A stretch of DNA of 22,147 bases from IMG/VR virus record IMGVR_UViG_3300009550_000069, positions 1 through 22,147 of that record; one strand, given 5' to 3'. Numbering within the stretch: position 1 is the stretch's first letter; the number at the start of each line of letters is the position of its first letter. A model generated the notes under the pieces. The model made no database searches. It was not told the DNA's origin and saw only the letters and a program-made list of their open reading frames with translations. Positions 14,885 through 21,031 of the stretch are shown here, piece after piece. Source of the stretch: a virus. A program made the translations under genes and the position numbers.

Positions 14885-15435
14885 TTTTTATTTGAATTAA
14901 AATATTTTTCTACACCTACTGGTTTATTTTCTGTGGTTTTTTTCTTACCCCTAGGTTTGTAGTTAGGTTCTTCTAAATTGTTTTGTAGGAATTCAACATA
15001 CGAATTATCATAAACTGTATTATCTCCTTCCATACTTCCTACTGCATCTGTAAGGATACCACTATTCATGATTGCCTTATGTTTGATTGCAGCTTGTTTC
15101 TTTTCTTTCTGAATCCTTCTTAAAAATGCATAGTATATAATTTGGGTTATATAGGCAAATGCATTTTGAGATTTCTCTGGGTTAAAGTTGTTTATATATT
15201 GCAAACAGTTTTCTATACCATCACAAATCATTTCATCCCTGTATGAGTAATTAATGAAGTTTGGTTTGGTCGATAGTCTTGTTGCAATTTTGTAAATACA
15301 CTCACCAATGTATTCTGTTACTCTTGGTGGTTCTTTACCTTCTGCAATTGCTTTCTTAACTGCATTGTTATGTTCTGAAATTGCAGCTGTAAACTCTTTG
15401 TTGTTTACATAATGTTCTGGTTTTGCTTTACTCAT
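14881..15435 (-). CDS. 55: late-transcription sigma factor (T4 gp55 homologue, 184 aa)
   Basis: This is a divergent sigma-70-family subunit that directs host RNA polymerase to late promoters of the TATAAATA type. Alignment by eye with T4 gp55 shows MSKAKPEHYVNNKEF at the start, the segment RDEMICDGIENCLQYINNF (66-84) and AFAYITQIIYYAFLRRIQKE (92-111), the region 2-like core. The C-terminus carries a short hydrophobic patch (VEKYF, 175-179) where T4 gp55 has its clamp-binding tail. The ATG (15433-15435) is 6 nt after the -10 box of a strong promoter with no Shine-Dalgarno sequence, suggesting a leaderless mRNA. Confidence 0.92.
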   Translation of the reverse strand: MSKAKPEHYVNNKEFTAAISEHNNAVKKAIAEGKEPPRVTEYIGECIYKIATRLSTKPNFINYSYRDEMICDGIENCLQYINNFNPEKSQNAFAYITQIIYYAFLRRIQKEKKQAAIKHKAIMNSGILTDAVGSMEGDNTVYDNSYVEFLQNNLEEPNYKPRGKKKTTENKPVGVEKYFNSNKK

Positions 15436-15441
15436 ATATCT

Positions 15442-15470
15442 ATTATCTCATCATATTATTATTTGTCAAG
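15442..15470 (-). promoter_or_regulatory. strong sigma70-type promoter of gene 55
   Basis: On the minus strand: TTGACA (15465-15470), a 17-nt spacer, GATAAT (15442-15447), near-consensus for a host housekeeping polymerase. The start codon follows 6 nt after the -10 hexamer. The -35 hexamer lies inside one arm of the inverted repeat at 15463-15489, which could be an operator. Confidence 0.75.
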
Positions 15471-15489
15471 TAAAAAAAAGACTTGACAA
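15463..15489. repeat. perfect 9-bp inverted repeat over the gene 55 -35 box
   Basis: Arms TTGTCAAGT (15463-15471) and ACTTGACAA (15481-15489) flank a 9-nt A-rich loop. Each arm contains a TTGACA, one on each strand. Only the minus-strand copy has a good -10 at the right distance. The rest of the gap up to 15545 holds no gene that I can support. Confidence 0.65.
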
Positions 15490-15545
15490 GCTTTAATTCT
15501 CGTGTTACCCTAGATATGTATCGTAGGAAAGAAGAGAATATAGCA

Positions 15546-16013
15546 TTAGTGAACAATCTTCTTTTTATCAGTTTCATCCATTAATTCTAATTCATCAAGT
15601 AACATTTCTTCTTCTGGTATAACTTCTTTGGACATCTGATTCCTCACCATATCTGTTATATGTGCAAGTGCATCCTGTCCTTTATCTAGTTCTTGTTTAG
15701 GAGACATTACATCTAGTCCTACCTCGTCCCTAAGTTGTATCCAGTCTCTACATGCTTTATCATAGAATGTAATAAACTTATCATCCAAAGTAGTAGTATA
15801 CACAACCTCGGAGGCTGCAATAATTACTTTATTATCTTTAGTAAAAGGAACTAGTGGAGACAGTTTTATAACTGTTCCCTTCCCTAACATAGATGGAGTA
15901 AGACCAATATTGCATGGTAGTGTCATTTCTACTGTCCCTGTATCTTCTTGTATAGAAGTTATTGCAACAATATCTTCACCATTCCTTAGTTTTATATATC
16001 TGTATTGACTCAT
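15546..16013 (-). CDS. hypothetical protein with Sm/Lsm-like N-terminal strand pattern (155 aa)
   Basis: The N-terminus (YRYIKLRNGEDIVAITSIQE) followed by alternating beta segments (VEMTLPCNIGLTP, GTVIKLSPLVPF, KVIIAASEVVYT) recalls a small Sm-like beta-barrel found beside late-transcription genes in marine T4-like phages. The assignment rests on pattern only. The C-terminal third is acidic and helical (EEEMLLDELELMDETDKKK). The start overlaps the preceding small gene as ATGA. RNA or protein binding is possible; no catalytic motif is seen. Confidence 0.62.
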   Translation of the reverse strand: MSQYRYIKLRNGEDIVAITSIQEDTGTVEMTLPCNIGLTPSMLGKGTVIKLSPLVPFTKDNKVIIAASEVVYTTTLDDKFITFYDKACRDWIQLRDEVGLDVMSPKQELDKGQDALAHITDMVRNQMSKEVIPEEEMLLDELELMDETDKKKIVH

Positions 16014-16201
16014 AGTTTTATTGCCAGTACTATTAGTATAGCAACCAATAGTATGTTAGATGTGAAAATTAAAATTCCTAAAATAGTATGATACCATATC
16101 CAGCGAGTCTTATATGCATTATCAATTGTTACTTCAGCTGGGTCTGGATTTTTCCATGTGTCGTTTGGTTTCTGTTTCCATAAAATATCATACCACTTCA
16201 A
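16010..16201 (-). CDS. small C-terminally anchored membrane protein (63 aa)
   Basis: No family is recognised. The N-terminal 33 residues are polar and rich in Trp. The last 30 are hydrophobic (YHTILGILIFTSNILLVAIL), a single membrane segment at the C-terminus. No ATG exists in frame. The only workable start is TTG at 16199-16201, which overlaps the UvsW stop and has a GAGGT Shine-Dalgarno sequence at suitable spacing. Its stop overlaps the next start (ATGA). The chain of overlaps supports translation despite the rare start codon. Confidence 0.62.
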   Translation of the reverse strand: MKWYDILWKQKPNDTWKNPDPAEVTIDNAYKTRWIWYHTILGILIFTSNILLVAILIVLAIKL

Positions 16202-17631
16202 AACTTTACCTCATGTATTGTGTATTTAAAATTTTCTTTACTATATGTATTTATTCGTTCTTTAAAGTGTCTTAGAGTATAATTCTCTTTCTTCTTATAA
16301 CTTAAGTCGTCTGCAATATCGAAAAGAGTTGCATTTACTTTATCTTTACTTGTTCGTAAAACTCTACCTATAGATTGTAATACACGAATCTTCGATTTAC
16401 TAGGACTTGCAAATACTATATTATGTAAGTTCTTAATATTTATACCTGTAGAAAAAGTACCATATGATGCAATGATTACACATCCTTCTTCTCTTTCCAT
16501 CAACTCTCTTACCTTTTCCCTGTTGATTGTATCTGTTCCACCATATATGAAGAATGATTTGATACCAGCTTTCTGGAATGTTTCGTATATCTTCCTACCA
16601 TGTTTATCTACATATTGAAATAGTATTAGTGTATTACCTTTCTGACCTAGTGTAAGATTCTTTATAAATTGTGTTCTCTTTTCATTACCAGCAAGAAACT
16701 CCATTTCTCTAGGATAATCCATAGATACAACTTCTTTAGATACTTCTGGTGGATACTTTAATACTAAACATTGTATGTCTAACTCTGCAAGAATACCTTC
16801 ATCCATGAGGTCTGCACTTGTAGTCACATAATGAGTAGGGCCAAACAAACCTTCTAATACCAGTTTGTGGGTTTGAGTATCGTCCAGTGTACCTGTTAGA
16901 CCCCACCTATGTCCTATGTCTTTCATTTTCTCCATGATACCAGTAAGTACTTTTGCCTTGAATAAGTGTGCTTCGTCTCCAAACACTGCACCAAATCCAT
17001 CGTAAAACGATTTCGGCATTCTAGATAATGTTTGCCATGTTGTGACAACTATATCAGTATTACCTACTTTATCTCCACCATACATTTTATCAATAGGTTT
17101 ATCGTATCCATAGTCTGCAAAGTCTTTTGACATTTGTTCTACTAGTGATGTTGTAGGTACGATTACTAATACTTTCTTCTTATGCATTGATATAAAGTGT
17201 CTAGCAATACAGTATATAATTGCAGATTTACCACTTGCAGTTGGAGATACTAACAGTTGTCTTCTATACTTAATACCTCTTGATATTGCTTCTACTTGAT
17301 AATCTCTTAATGGGAATCCCATATTAAGACCATCGGTAAAGTCTGGATACTCAGTATCAGTTTCCCACATATAGCCTTCTATGTTGTAGTCTCTGTCTTT
17401 TGCAAATTGTTCTAGTGCATAATGTAGTCCAACATACAACTTACCTGTATGTTGTGCATATAATCTAATATTACCATCCCAATATTTGTTTTTAACAGAT
17501 GGCATAAACTTAGCCCCTGGCACTGGAAAAGTAAAATAATCAGATATCTCTCTTTTGATAGACTCTTCTGCATCTACCCTCAAGTGAGTATTATCGATTT
17601 TGGTTATCTGAATGTCGGCCCTGCTATCCAT
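16198..17631 (-). CDS. uvsW: UvsW-type DNA helicase (477 aa)
   Basis: This is a superfamily 2 helicase that in T4 unwinds R-loops and branched DNA, switching replication from origin-dependent to recombination-dependent. The N-terminal 90 residues match the T4 UvsW DNA-binding domain pattern (LRVDAEES, YFTFPVPGAKFMP, WDGNIRL). Helicase motifs follow: Walker A SPTASGKS (129-136), DEAH (219-222), LTGTLDD (245-251), then ASYGTFSTGINIKNL and QSIGRVLR in the second RecA-like domain. T4 UvsW has 503 residues. Its 5' end overlaps the upstream oxygenase by 28 nt and lacks a clear Shine-Dalgarno sequence. Confidence 0.95.
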   Translation of the reverse strand: MDSRADIQITKIDNTHLRVDAEESIKREISDYFTFPVPGAKFMPSVKNKYWDGNIRLYAQHTGKLYVGLHYALEQFAKDRDYNIEGYMWETDTEYPDFTDGLNMGFPLRDYQVEAISRGIKYRRQLLVSPTASGKSAIIYCIARHFISMHKKKVLVIVPTTSLVEQMSKDFADYGYDKPIDKMYGGDKVGNTDIVVTTWQTLSRMPKSFYDGFGAVFGDEAHLFKAKVLTGIMEKMKDIGHRWGLTGTLDDTQTHKLVLEGLFGPTHYVTTSADLMDEGILAELDIQCLVLKYPPEVSKEVVSMDYPREMEFLAGNEKRTQFIKNLTLGQKGNTLILFQYVDKHGRKIYETFQKAGIKSFFIYGGTDTINREKVRELMEREEGCVIIASYGTFSTGINIKNLHNIVFASPSKSKIRVLQSIGRVLRTSKDKVNATLFDIADDLSYKKKENYTLRHFKERINTYSKENFKYTIHEVKF

Positions 17632-18272
17632 CCTACTAAGGAATGTCTCCTACCATGTGTTACTGGTGATACTTTATGCCAAACGAAAGATGGAAATATG
17701 ATTATACTTCCTTGCTCTCTTGCACTTTGTGGCCCTCTAAATATCCACTTTTCTGGTTCTCCAGTTTGTGGATTCAATGCATATGGGTCACACCATTCAA
17801 AGTGTCCACCCTCATATTCATCTGGATGTGTAAGATTTACACTGTATGATAATTTTCTATACCCACCAACTCTTTCTTTTATATGTGGGTCATTTGCACA
17901 ATCTTCTTCATTATAAGGTTCAAAGTGTCCATCTGTATGCCATGTATAATGTTCATCTGGTGCTTTGTATATTGTAAACTGATATGTTTCGTGAAAGTCT
18001 AAATCAAACTTAAATACTTCTGCATTTACTTCTCTAACTACTGGAGTTATATGGTCAAATAAAGTTTTACCATCTGATAGGGTTGCATCCCTATCTATCC
18101 ACCCAACACCAGACTTACGAGTAAAATGTTCTTCATGTCCTTCTTTACCACCACCTATTTGACCAAACGATAACTCAGTTTGTCTTAGTCCTATTTCAAT
18201 AATTTCATTGCATATCTCTGGTGCAATAGCACGAGATTTAATTATACAATGTTCTGGAATAAATGATGGCAT
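17604..18272 (-). CDS. PKHD-type 2OG-Fe(II) hydroxylase (222 aa)
   Basis: The core shows a textbook prolyl-4-hydroxylase/PKHD pattern. YTWHTDGH holds iron ligands H112 and D114, followed by the segment EYEGGHFEW, then IIFPSFVWHKVSPV with distal ligand H199. R209 in HGRRHSLVGWIAGP would bind 2-oxoglutarate. Very similar proteins are common in T4-like cyanophages near uvsW. The gene lies 6 nt after uvsY, overlaps uvsW by 28 nt and is probably transcribed from the uvsY promoter. The substrate is unknown. Confidence 0.88.
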   Translation of the reverse strand: MPSFIPEHCIIKSRAIAPEICNEIIEIGLRQTELSFGQIGGGKEGHEEHFTRKSGVGWIDRDATLSDGKTLFDHITPVVREVNAEVFKFDLDFHETYQFTIYKAPDEHYTWHTDGHFEPYNEEDCANDPHIKERVGGYRKLSYSVNLTHPDEYEGGHFEWCDPYALNPQTGEPEKWIFRGPQSAREQGSIIIFPSFVWHKVSPVTHGRRHSLVGWIAGPTFR

Positions 18273-18278
18273 AATATA

Positions 18279-18725
18279 TTATCCTGCTGGATTAGTGAAT
18301 TTCAACCAATCGATTGCATTCTTTATTGATTGATGTCTCCATGTGATAATATTTAGTATGTCTTTCAAAGTGTCTACACACTCTGTAAGATACTCGACTT
18401 TTAGTTTTAAATCAGATAGGTCTTTATCTGCATTGAAGTAGTAATTGTAATCTTGTTTAATTACTCTATGACCTTCAAATGGGTCATATGACCATCCTAG
18501 TTCATCTATCTCTTCTTTAGATAACTTATCAGTATACCATAACCACTTCTTCTTAAGTAGTTGATTGTATTTAACCTCATAAGATTTAAGAGATAGTCTC
18601 TTTTCATTAAGTAGTTCTAGATATTTTGCATGTAAAGAAGGTGTTTGTAATGAAGCTTTATCTAAATCAATCTGGTCGATTACAGAATCATCCTTCCACA
18701 TTTGCTGGATTTGTTCTAATGTCAT
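18279..18725 (-). CDS. uvsY: recombination mediator UvsY (148 aa)
   Basis: UvsY helps load UvsX recombinase onto single-stranded DNA coated with gp32. The length (T4: 137 aa), the N-terminal MTLEQIQQMWKDD....IDLDKASLQTPSLHAKYLEL pattern (shown in part), the central acid/base-rich helix and the ADKDLSDLKLKVEYL segment match T4 UvsY by eye, including the ADKD motif. Location between structural genes and uvsW agrees with marine T4-like order. The ATG (18723-18725) follows a TATAAT box by 6 nt without a Shine-Dalgarno sequence, so the mRNA is probably leaderless. UvsX itself is not in the window. Confidence 0.82.
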   Translation of the reverse strand: MTLEQIQQMWKDDSVIDQIDLDKASLQTPSLHAKYLELLNEKRLSLKSYEVKYNQLLKKKWLWYTDKLSKEEIDELGWSYDPFEGHRVIKQDYNYYFNADKDLSDLKLKVEYLTECVDTLKDILNIITWRHQSIKNAIDWLKFTNPAG

Positions 18726-18731
18726 ACTATA

Positions 18732-18759
18732 ATTATACCACTAAACTGGTATTTGTCTA
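18732..18759 (-). promoter_or_regulatory. sigma70-type promoter of uvsY
   Basis: On the minus strand: TAGACA (18754-18759), a 16-nt spacer, TATAAT (18732-18737). It lies between the 27-aa micro-ORF stop and the uvsY ATG. It has no GGTACA box, so it groups with the gene 55 and clamp-operon promoters. Confidence 0.68.
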
Positions 18760-18843
18760 CTAAAATATCATTGCAAACAATAATACCAAAGGTATTTCCC
18801 ATGGTATGAAGATTAAACCTAATATTATTGTCCTATAATTCAT
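18760..18843 (-). CDS. micro-ORF, hydrophobic membrane peptide (27 aa)
   Basis: The frame encodes a peptide dominated by Ile, Leu, Phe and Met, with a central PWEIP turn (starts MNYRTIILGLIF). It would span or lie in the membrane. Its ATG overlaps the stop of the gp19-family gene as TAATG, a typical coupling arrangement, and it fills the gap before the uvsY promoter. No homologue is recognised. The 28-aa micro-ORF at 5706-5792 is similar in size and hydrophobicity but not in sequence. Confidence 0.52.
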   Translation of the reverse strand: MNYRTIILGLIFIPWEIPLVLLFAMIF

Positions 18844-19424
18844 TATGATGAGGCTGCAATTTCAAAAGTTGTGAACTGGAATGATGCAGTGCATGTTACA
18901 TATGTAATACCACCTGCTACAGTCGTATCCATTGTAATCTCACCTAATGATGTAGGAAATGCATCTTGTATTCTAATATATCTATTAGGATTATTTGCAG
19001 CTGTAGTAACTACAATAGTCATATCTGAAAATACTGCATCTGGGTCTCCAGAACCATCGTATGGTTCACCTGCTTTTCTATTTGCACCTACCAGACTTCT
19101 ATACTTATCTGGGTCTGTAGAACTAGTAATCTGAGACATCCATGTATACATCTCTGTCCAGTTTTCCATATTCTCATCTACAATAAAGTTTACAGTTACC
19201 TCACCATAGTTAATCTTATCGCCAGGAAATTTTACATTTGCACCATATCTAGTAGGTTGTTGAATTTCTGCTACTGTGATAGATGGTATGTTTACACCTG
19301 TTGCAAAGTACTTTGTATTAGGAAGTTTCTTTACTATTAATTCAAACTGAGTTGGTGCAAGATAAGATAAATTATCTGGAAGATTACCAGCCCATGTTGC
19401 AGTTGATATTTGTCTTGTTGTCAT
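18843..19424 (-). CDS. gp19-family tail tube-like structural protein (193 aa)
   Basis: This is a virion protein of the T4 gp19 tube-fold family. Supporting patterns are APTQFELIVKKLPNTKYF near the start, the conserved block VNIPSITVAEIQQPT, GDKINYGEVTVNFIVDE, WTEMYTWM, and the C-terminal AFPTSLGEITMDTT..VTCTASFQF, all seen in tube and tube-like proteins of marine T4-like phages. T4 gp19 has 163 residues. Its place just after gene 23 is where such phages often carry gene 3 (tail terminator). It could therefore be a tube-like tail completion protein instead of the main tube subunit. A perfect late promoter precedes its start with almost no leader. Confidence 0.75.
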   Translation of the reverse strand: MTTRQISTATWAGNLPDNLSYLAPTQFELIVKKLPNTKYFATGVNIPSITVAEIQQPTRYGANVKFPGDKINYGEVTVNFIVDENMENWTEMYTWMSQITSSTDPDKYRSLVGANRKAGEPYDGSGDPDAVFSDMTIVVTTAANNPNRYIRIQDAFPTSLGEITMDTTVAGGITYVTCTASFQFTTFEIAASS

Positions 19425-19429
19425 ACTAG

Positions 19430-19437
19430 TATTTATA
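19430..19437 (-). promoter_or_regulatory. T4-type late promoter (TATAAATA)
   Basis: The minus strand reads TATAAATA, the exact octamer recognised by gp55-programmed RNA polymerase. It is followed by 5 nt and then the ATG of the gp19-family gene. Initiation about 6 nt downstream would coincide with the start codon. A gp55 homologue is encoded in the same window. Confidence 0.68.
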
Positions 19438-19441
19438 ACAC

Positions 19442-19471
19442 TTGCACCATAGGTACATAATTTAGTATAAT
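19442..19471 (+). promoter_or_regulatory. GGTACA-class promoter pointing right into the gp23 intergenic region
   Basis: On the plus strand: TTGCAC (19442-19447), 4 nt, GGTACA (19452-19457), 8 nt, TATAAT (19466-19471), with an 18-nt spacer. It is the only member of this class on the plus strand. No plus-strand coding region follows; an intrinsic terminator does, about 130 nt later. Confidence 0.7.
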
Positions 19472-19477
19472 AGGTTT

Positions 19478-19611
19478 TTAATTAGTGAGGTAAAGGAGAA
19501 TGACATAGGGTAAAGTAACGGCGGATTAGTCTCTAGATGTCGAAAGAGACACGACCCCACCTTGGGTAGATATAGAAGGTTCGCAACCTTCCCCAGAGGT
19601 GGGTTTTTTTT
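19478..19611 (+). ncRNA. candidate structured small RNA (about 130 nt)
   Basis: The 5' end is predicted about 7 nt after TATAAT. The RNA contains a 6-bp hairpin GTCTCT/AGAGAC (19529-19534 with 19545-19550). Its 3' domain pairs CCCACCT (19556-19562) with AGGTGGG (19597-19603), extends by TGGG/CCCA, and stacks on an inner hairpin GAAGGTT-CGC-AACCTTC (19575-19591). It ends in eight T (19604-19611). No significant open frame exists; an AAAGGAG followed by ATG-ACA-TAG near 19490-19508 is too short to be a gene. It does not match an RNA family I recognise. Confidence 0.6.
19556..19611 (+). terminator. plus-strand intrinsic terminator of the small-RNA candidate
   Basis: A GC-rich branched stem (CCCACCT...AGGTGGG with an inner 7-bp hairpin) is followed by an uninterrupted run of eight T on the plus strand. 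On the minus strand no T run follows the stem, so it is directional. Confidence 0.72.
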
Positions 19612-19616
19612 GGCAT

Positions 19617-19645
19617 AAAAAAAGGGACTCCGAAGAGTCCCTTTT
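19617..19645. terminator. bidirectional terminator after gene 23
   Basis: The stem AAAAGGGACTC / GAGTCCCTTTT is 11 bp with tetraloop CGAA (TTCG on the minus strand, a very stable loop). Seven T follow on the minus strand and four T on the plus strand. It ends gp23 transcription and could also stop plus-strand transcripts. Confidence 0.85.
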
Positions 19646-19647
19646 AG

Positions 19648-19664
19648 AAAAGTCTACGACTTTT
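19648..19664 (-). terminator. second hairpin between the gp23 stop codon and the main terminator
   Basis: AAAAGTC and GACTTTT form a 7-bp stem with a 3-nt loop, placed directly after the gp23 stop. It is AT-rich and followed by only C-T on the minus strand, so it is probably an mRNA 3'-end stabiliser or accessory terminator. Confidence 0.45.
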
Positions 19665-19672
19665 AAAAAATC

Positions 19673-20983
19673 TTATAGAATGTTCTCTACTTCGATTTTT
19701 CTGTAGTAGAAGTTAGTTCCAGCAGATGCTAAACCATCACTTGGTGAACTACCTACGAAAGGATTAGAAATCATTCCATATCTAGTTTTGAAACCAATTT
19801 TTGGTTGGAAACTGTTTTCACCAACTGCACGAACCATTTGTAATGGAACATATGGGCAGTAGAAAACACCAGCATCAAATGCGTTTGAACCTCTATAACC
19901 AATAGTCATGTAACCTTCGTTGTTGTGTCCACTTACTGGGTCTAAAGTGTAGTATGGGTCAATATAGACTTTGTACTTACCATTTAGAGTACCAACGAAT
20001 GTGTTACCAGCATCGTCAACATTTAACTCAGTGTTAAGTGCTGGAGCGTAATCTAATACACCAGCCATTGACAATGCAGAAGCTACATCAGATGAGCAAA
20101 GGATAAAGTTACCTTTTCCTCTTCTTGACTCTCTAGCAATAGTGTTTGCATCTCTTTCAACTTGGAAGAGTAAACCTTTGAACTTCTCAACTGACCATCT
20201 ACCAGATGAATCAACATCTAAGTCGAATCTACCAGCATTAGCAACACCAGTTTGAGCACCAGCTTTTGCTTGAAGGTTAACAGTTCTTACAACTTCTCTG
20301 TTGATTTCCGCAAGGATTTCAGCAGATAGAATGTTTGCAAGTTCTGTTTCAGCATCAAGACCATGAATTGCTTTAAGGTCTTGTGCAAGTTCAATTGTGT
20401 ATTCTGCTTTAAGAGCTCTTGACTTAGCAGTTACAGTTGCTTTCTCAATTGTGAAAGCCATTGATGCAAATGGGTTACTCGCAGAGTCACCTTTTGCTTC
20501 AGCTGCAGCTGTTGTCATACCAGTACCAGTTGCATAAGCAGCTGCATCCCCAAATGGGTCTGTACCTGCTTGTGTTCCAGCACCAGCGAAATCTGTATCA
20601 GCTTCATCGAACAATGCTTCGGTCATTGCTAACCTTGAAGTATTGTCGTTATATCTGGCTTTCATACAGAAAACTAATCCTGTTGGGCCAGTCATTGGTT
20701 GCACACCACAGATGTCGTATGCAATTAGGTTTGGAAGAGACCTACGAACTAAAGAAATTAGAATTGGATTCCAATTATCGATACCTGTTCCACCGACTGC
20801 ACCACCAGCGTTGTTGATAGGTGCGTCCTCTGAAATGTATCCTCTTTCTTCGTTTAGGGCTCTTTCTTGGTTCTCAAGAACCACAGAAGTTACAGCTTTT
20901 TTGTATGGGTCAGTGATTTCTGGTAAATCTGGATGACTCAATACTGGCTGCCACTTCTCTTGTAAAGTTTCTGACATAAACAT
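19673..20983 (-). CDS. 23: major capsid protein (T4 gp23 homologue, 436 aa)
   Basis: This is the precursor of the capsid hexamer protein with the HK97-type fold. Landmarks shared with T4-like gp23 are LQEKWQPVL near the start, NAGGAVGGTGIDNWNPILISLVRR (shown in part) near residues 58-80, AYDICGVQPMTGPTGL, and the C-terminal YGMISNPF. A prohead-protease gp21 site of the type (I/L)-x-E is likely at ISE in GYISEDAP (about residue 53), removing the N-terminal peptide. T4 gp23 has 521 residues; this smaller size is usual for marine relatives. The true start may be ATG 20975-20977 (MSETLQEKW), two codons downstream of ATG 20981-20983, although AAGGGG upstream is better spaced for the first ATG. Confidence 0.96.
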   Translation of the reverse strand: MFMSETLQEKWQPVLSHPDLPEITDPYKKAVTSVVLENQERALNEERGYISEDAPINNAGGAVGGTGIDNWNPILISLVRRSLPNLIAYDICGVQPMTGPTGLVFCMKARYNDNTSRLAMTEALFDEADTDFAGAGTQAGTDPFGDAAAYATGTGMTTAAAEAKGDSASNPFASMAFTIEKATVTAKSRALKAEYTIELAQDLKAIHGLDAETELANILSAEILAEINREVVRTVNLQAKAGAQTGVANAGRFDLDVDSSGRWSVEKFKGLLFQVERDANTIARESRRGKGNFILCSSDVASALSMAGVLDYAPALNTELNVDDAGNTFVGTLNGKYKVYIDPYYTLDPVSGHNNEGYMTIGYRGSNAFDAGVFYCPYVPLQMVRAVGENSFQPKIGFKTRYGMISNPFVGSSPSDGLASAGTNFYYRKIEVENIL

Positions 20984-20984
20984 T

Positions 20985-20992
20985 TTTTTATA
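20985..20992 (-). promoter_or_regulatory. possible late promoter of gene 23 (TATAAAAA)
   Basis: The minus strand reads TATAAAAA, 7 of 8 matches to the late octamer. It ends 1 nt before the first gp23 ATG and 7 nt before the second. If used, transcription would start near the second ATG, as for the gp19-family gene. An alternative is co-transcription from gene 22; the AT-rich context makes chance matches likely. Confidence 0.3.
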
Positions 20993-21031
20993 TCCCCTTA
21001 TTTTTAAAAAGTGTTAATAATAACTTTTCCC

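Noticed and set aside
15483-15512. Plus-strand TTGACA as a divergent promoter
   Set aside because: The best -10 at 17 nt is TACCCT (3 of 6), and transcription would only run antisense into the 155-aa gene.
20461-20936. Two plus-strand frames of 118 and 97 codons over gene 23
   Set aside because: They are antisense shadows of the strongly conserved capsid gene with low-complexity Leu/Gln/His composition.
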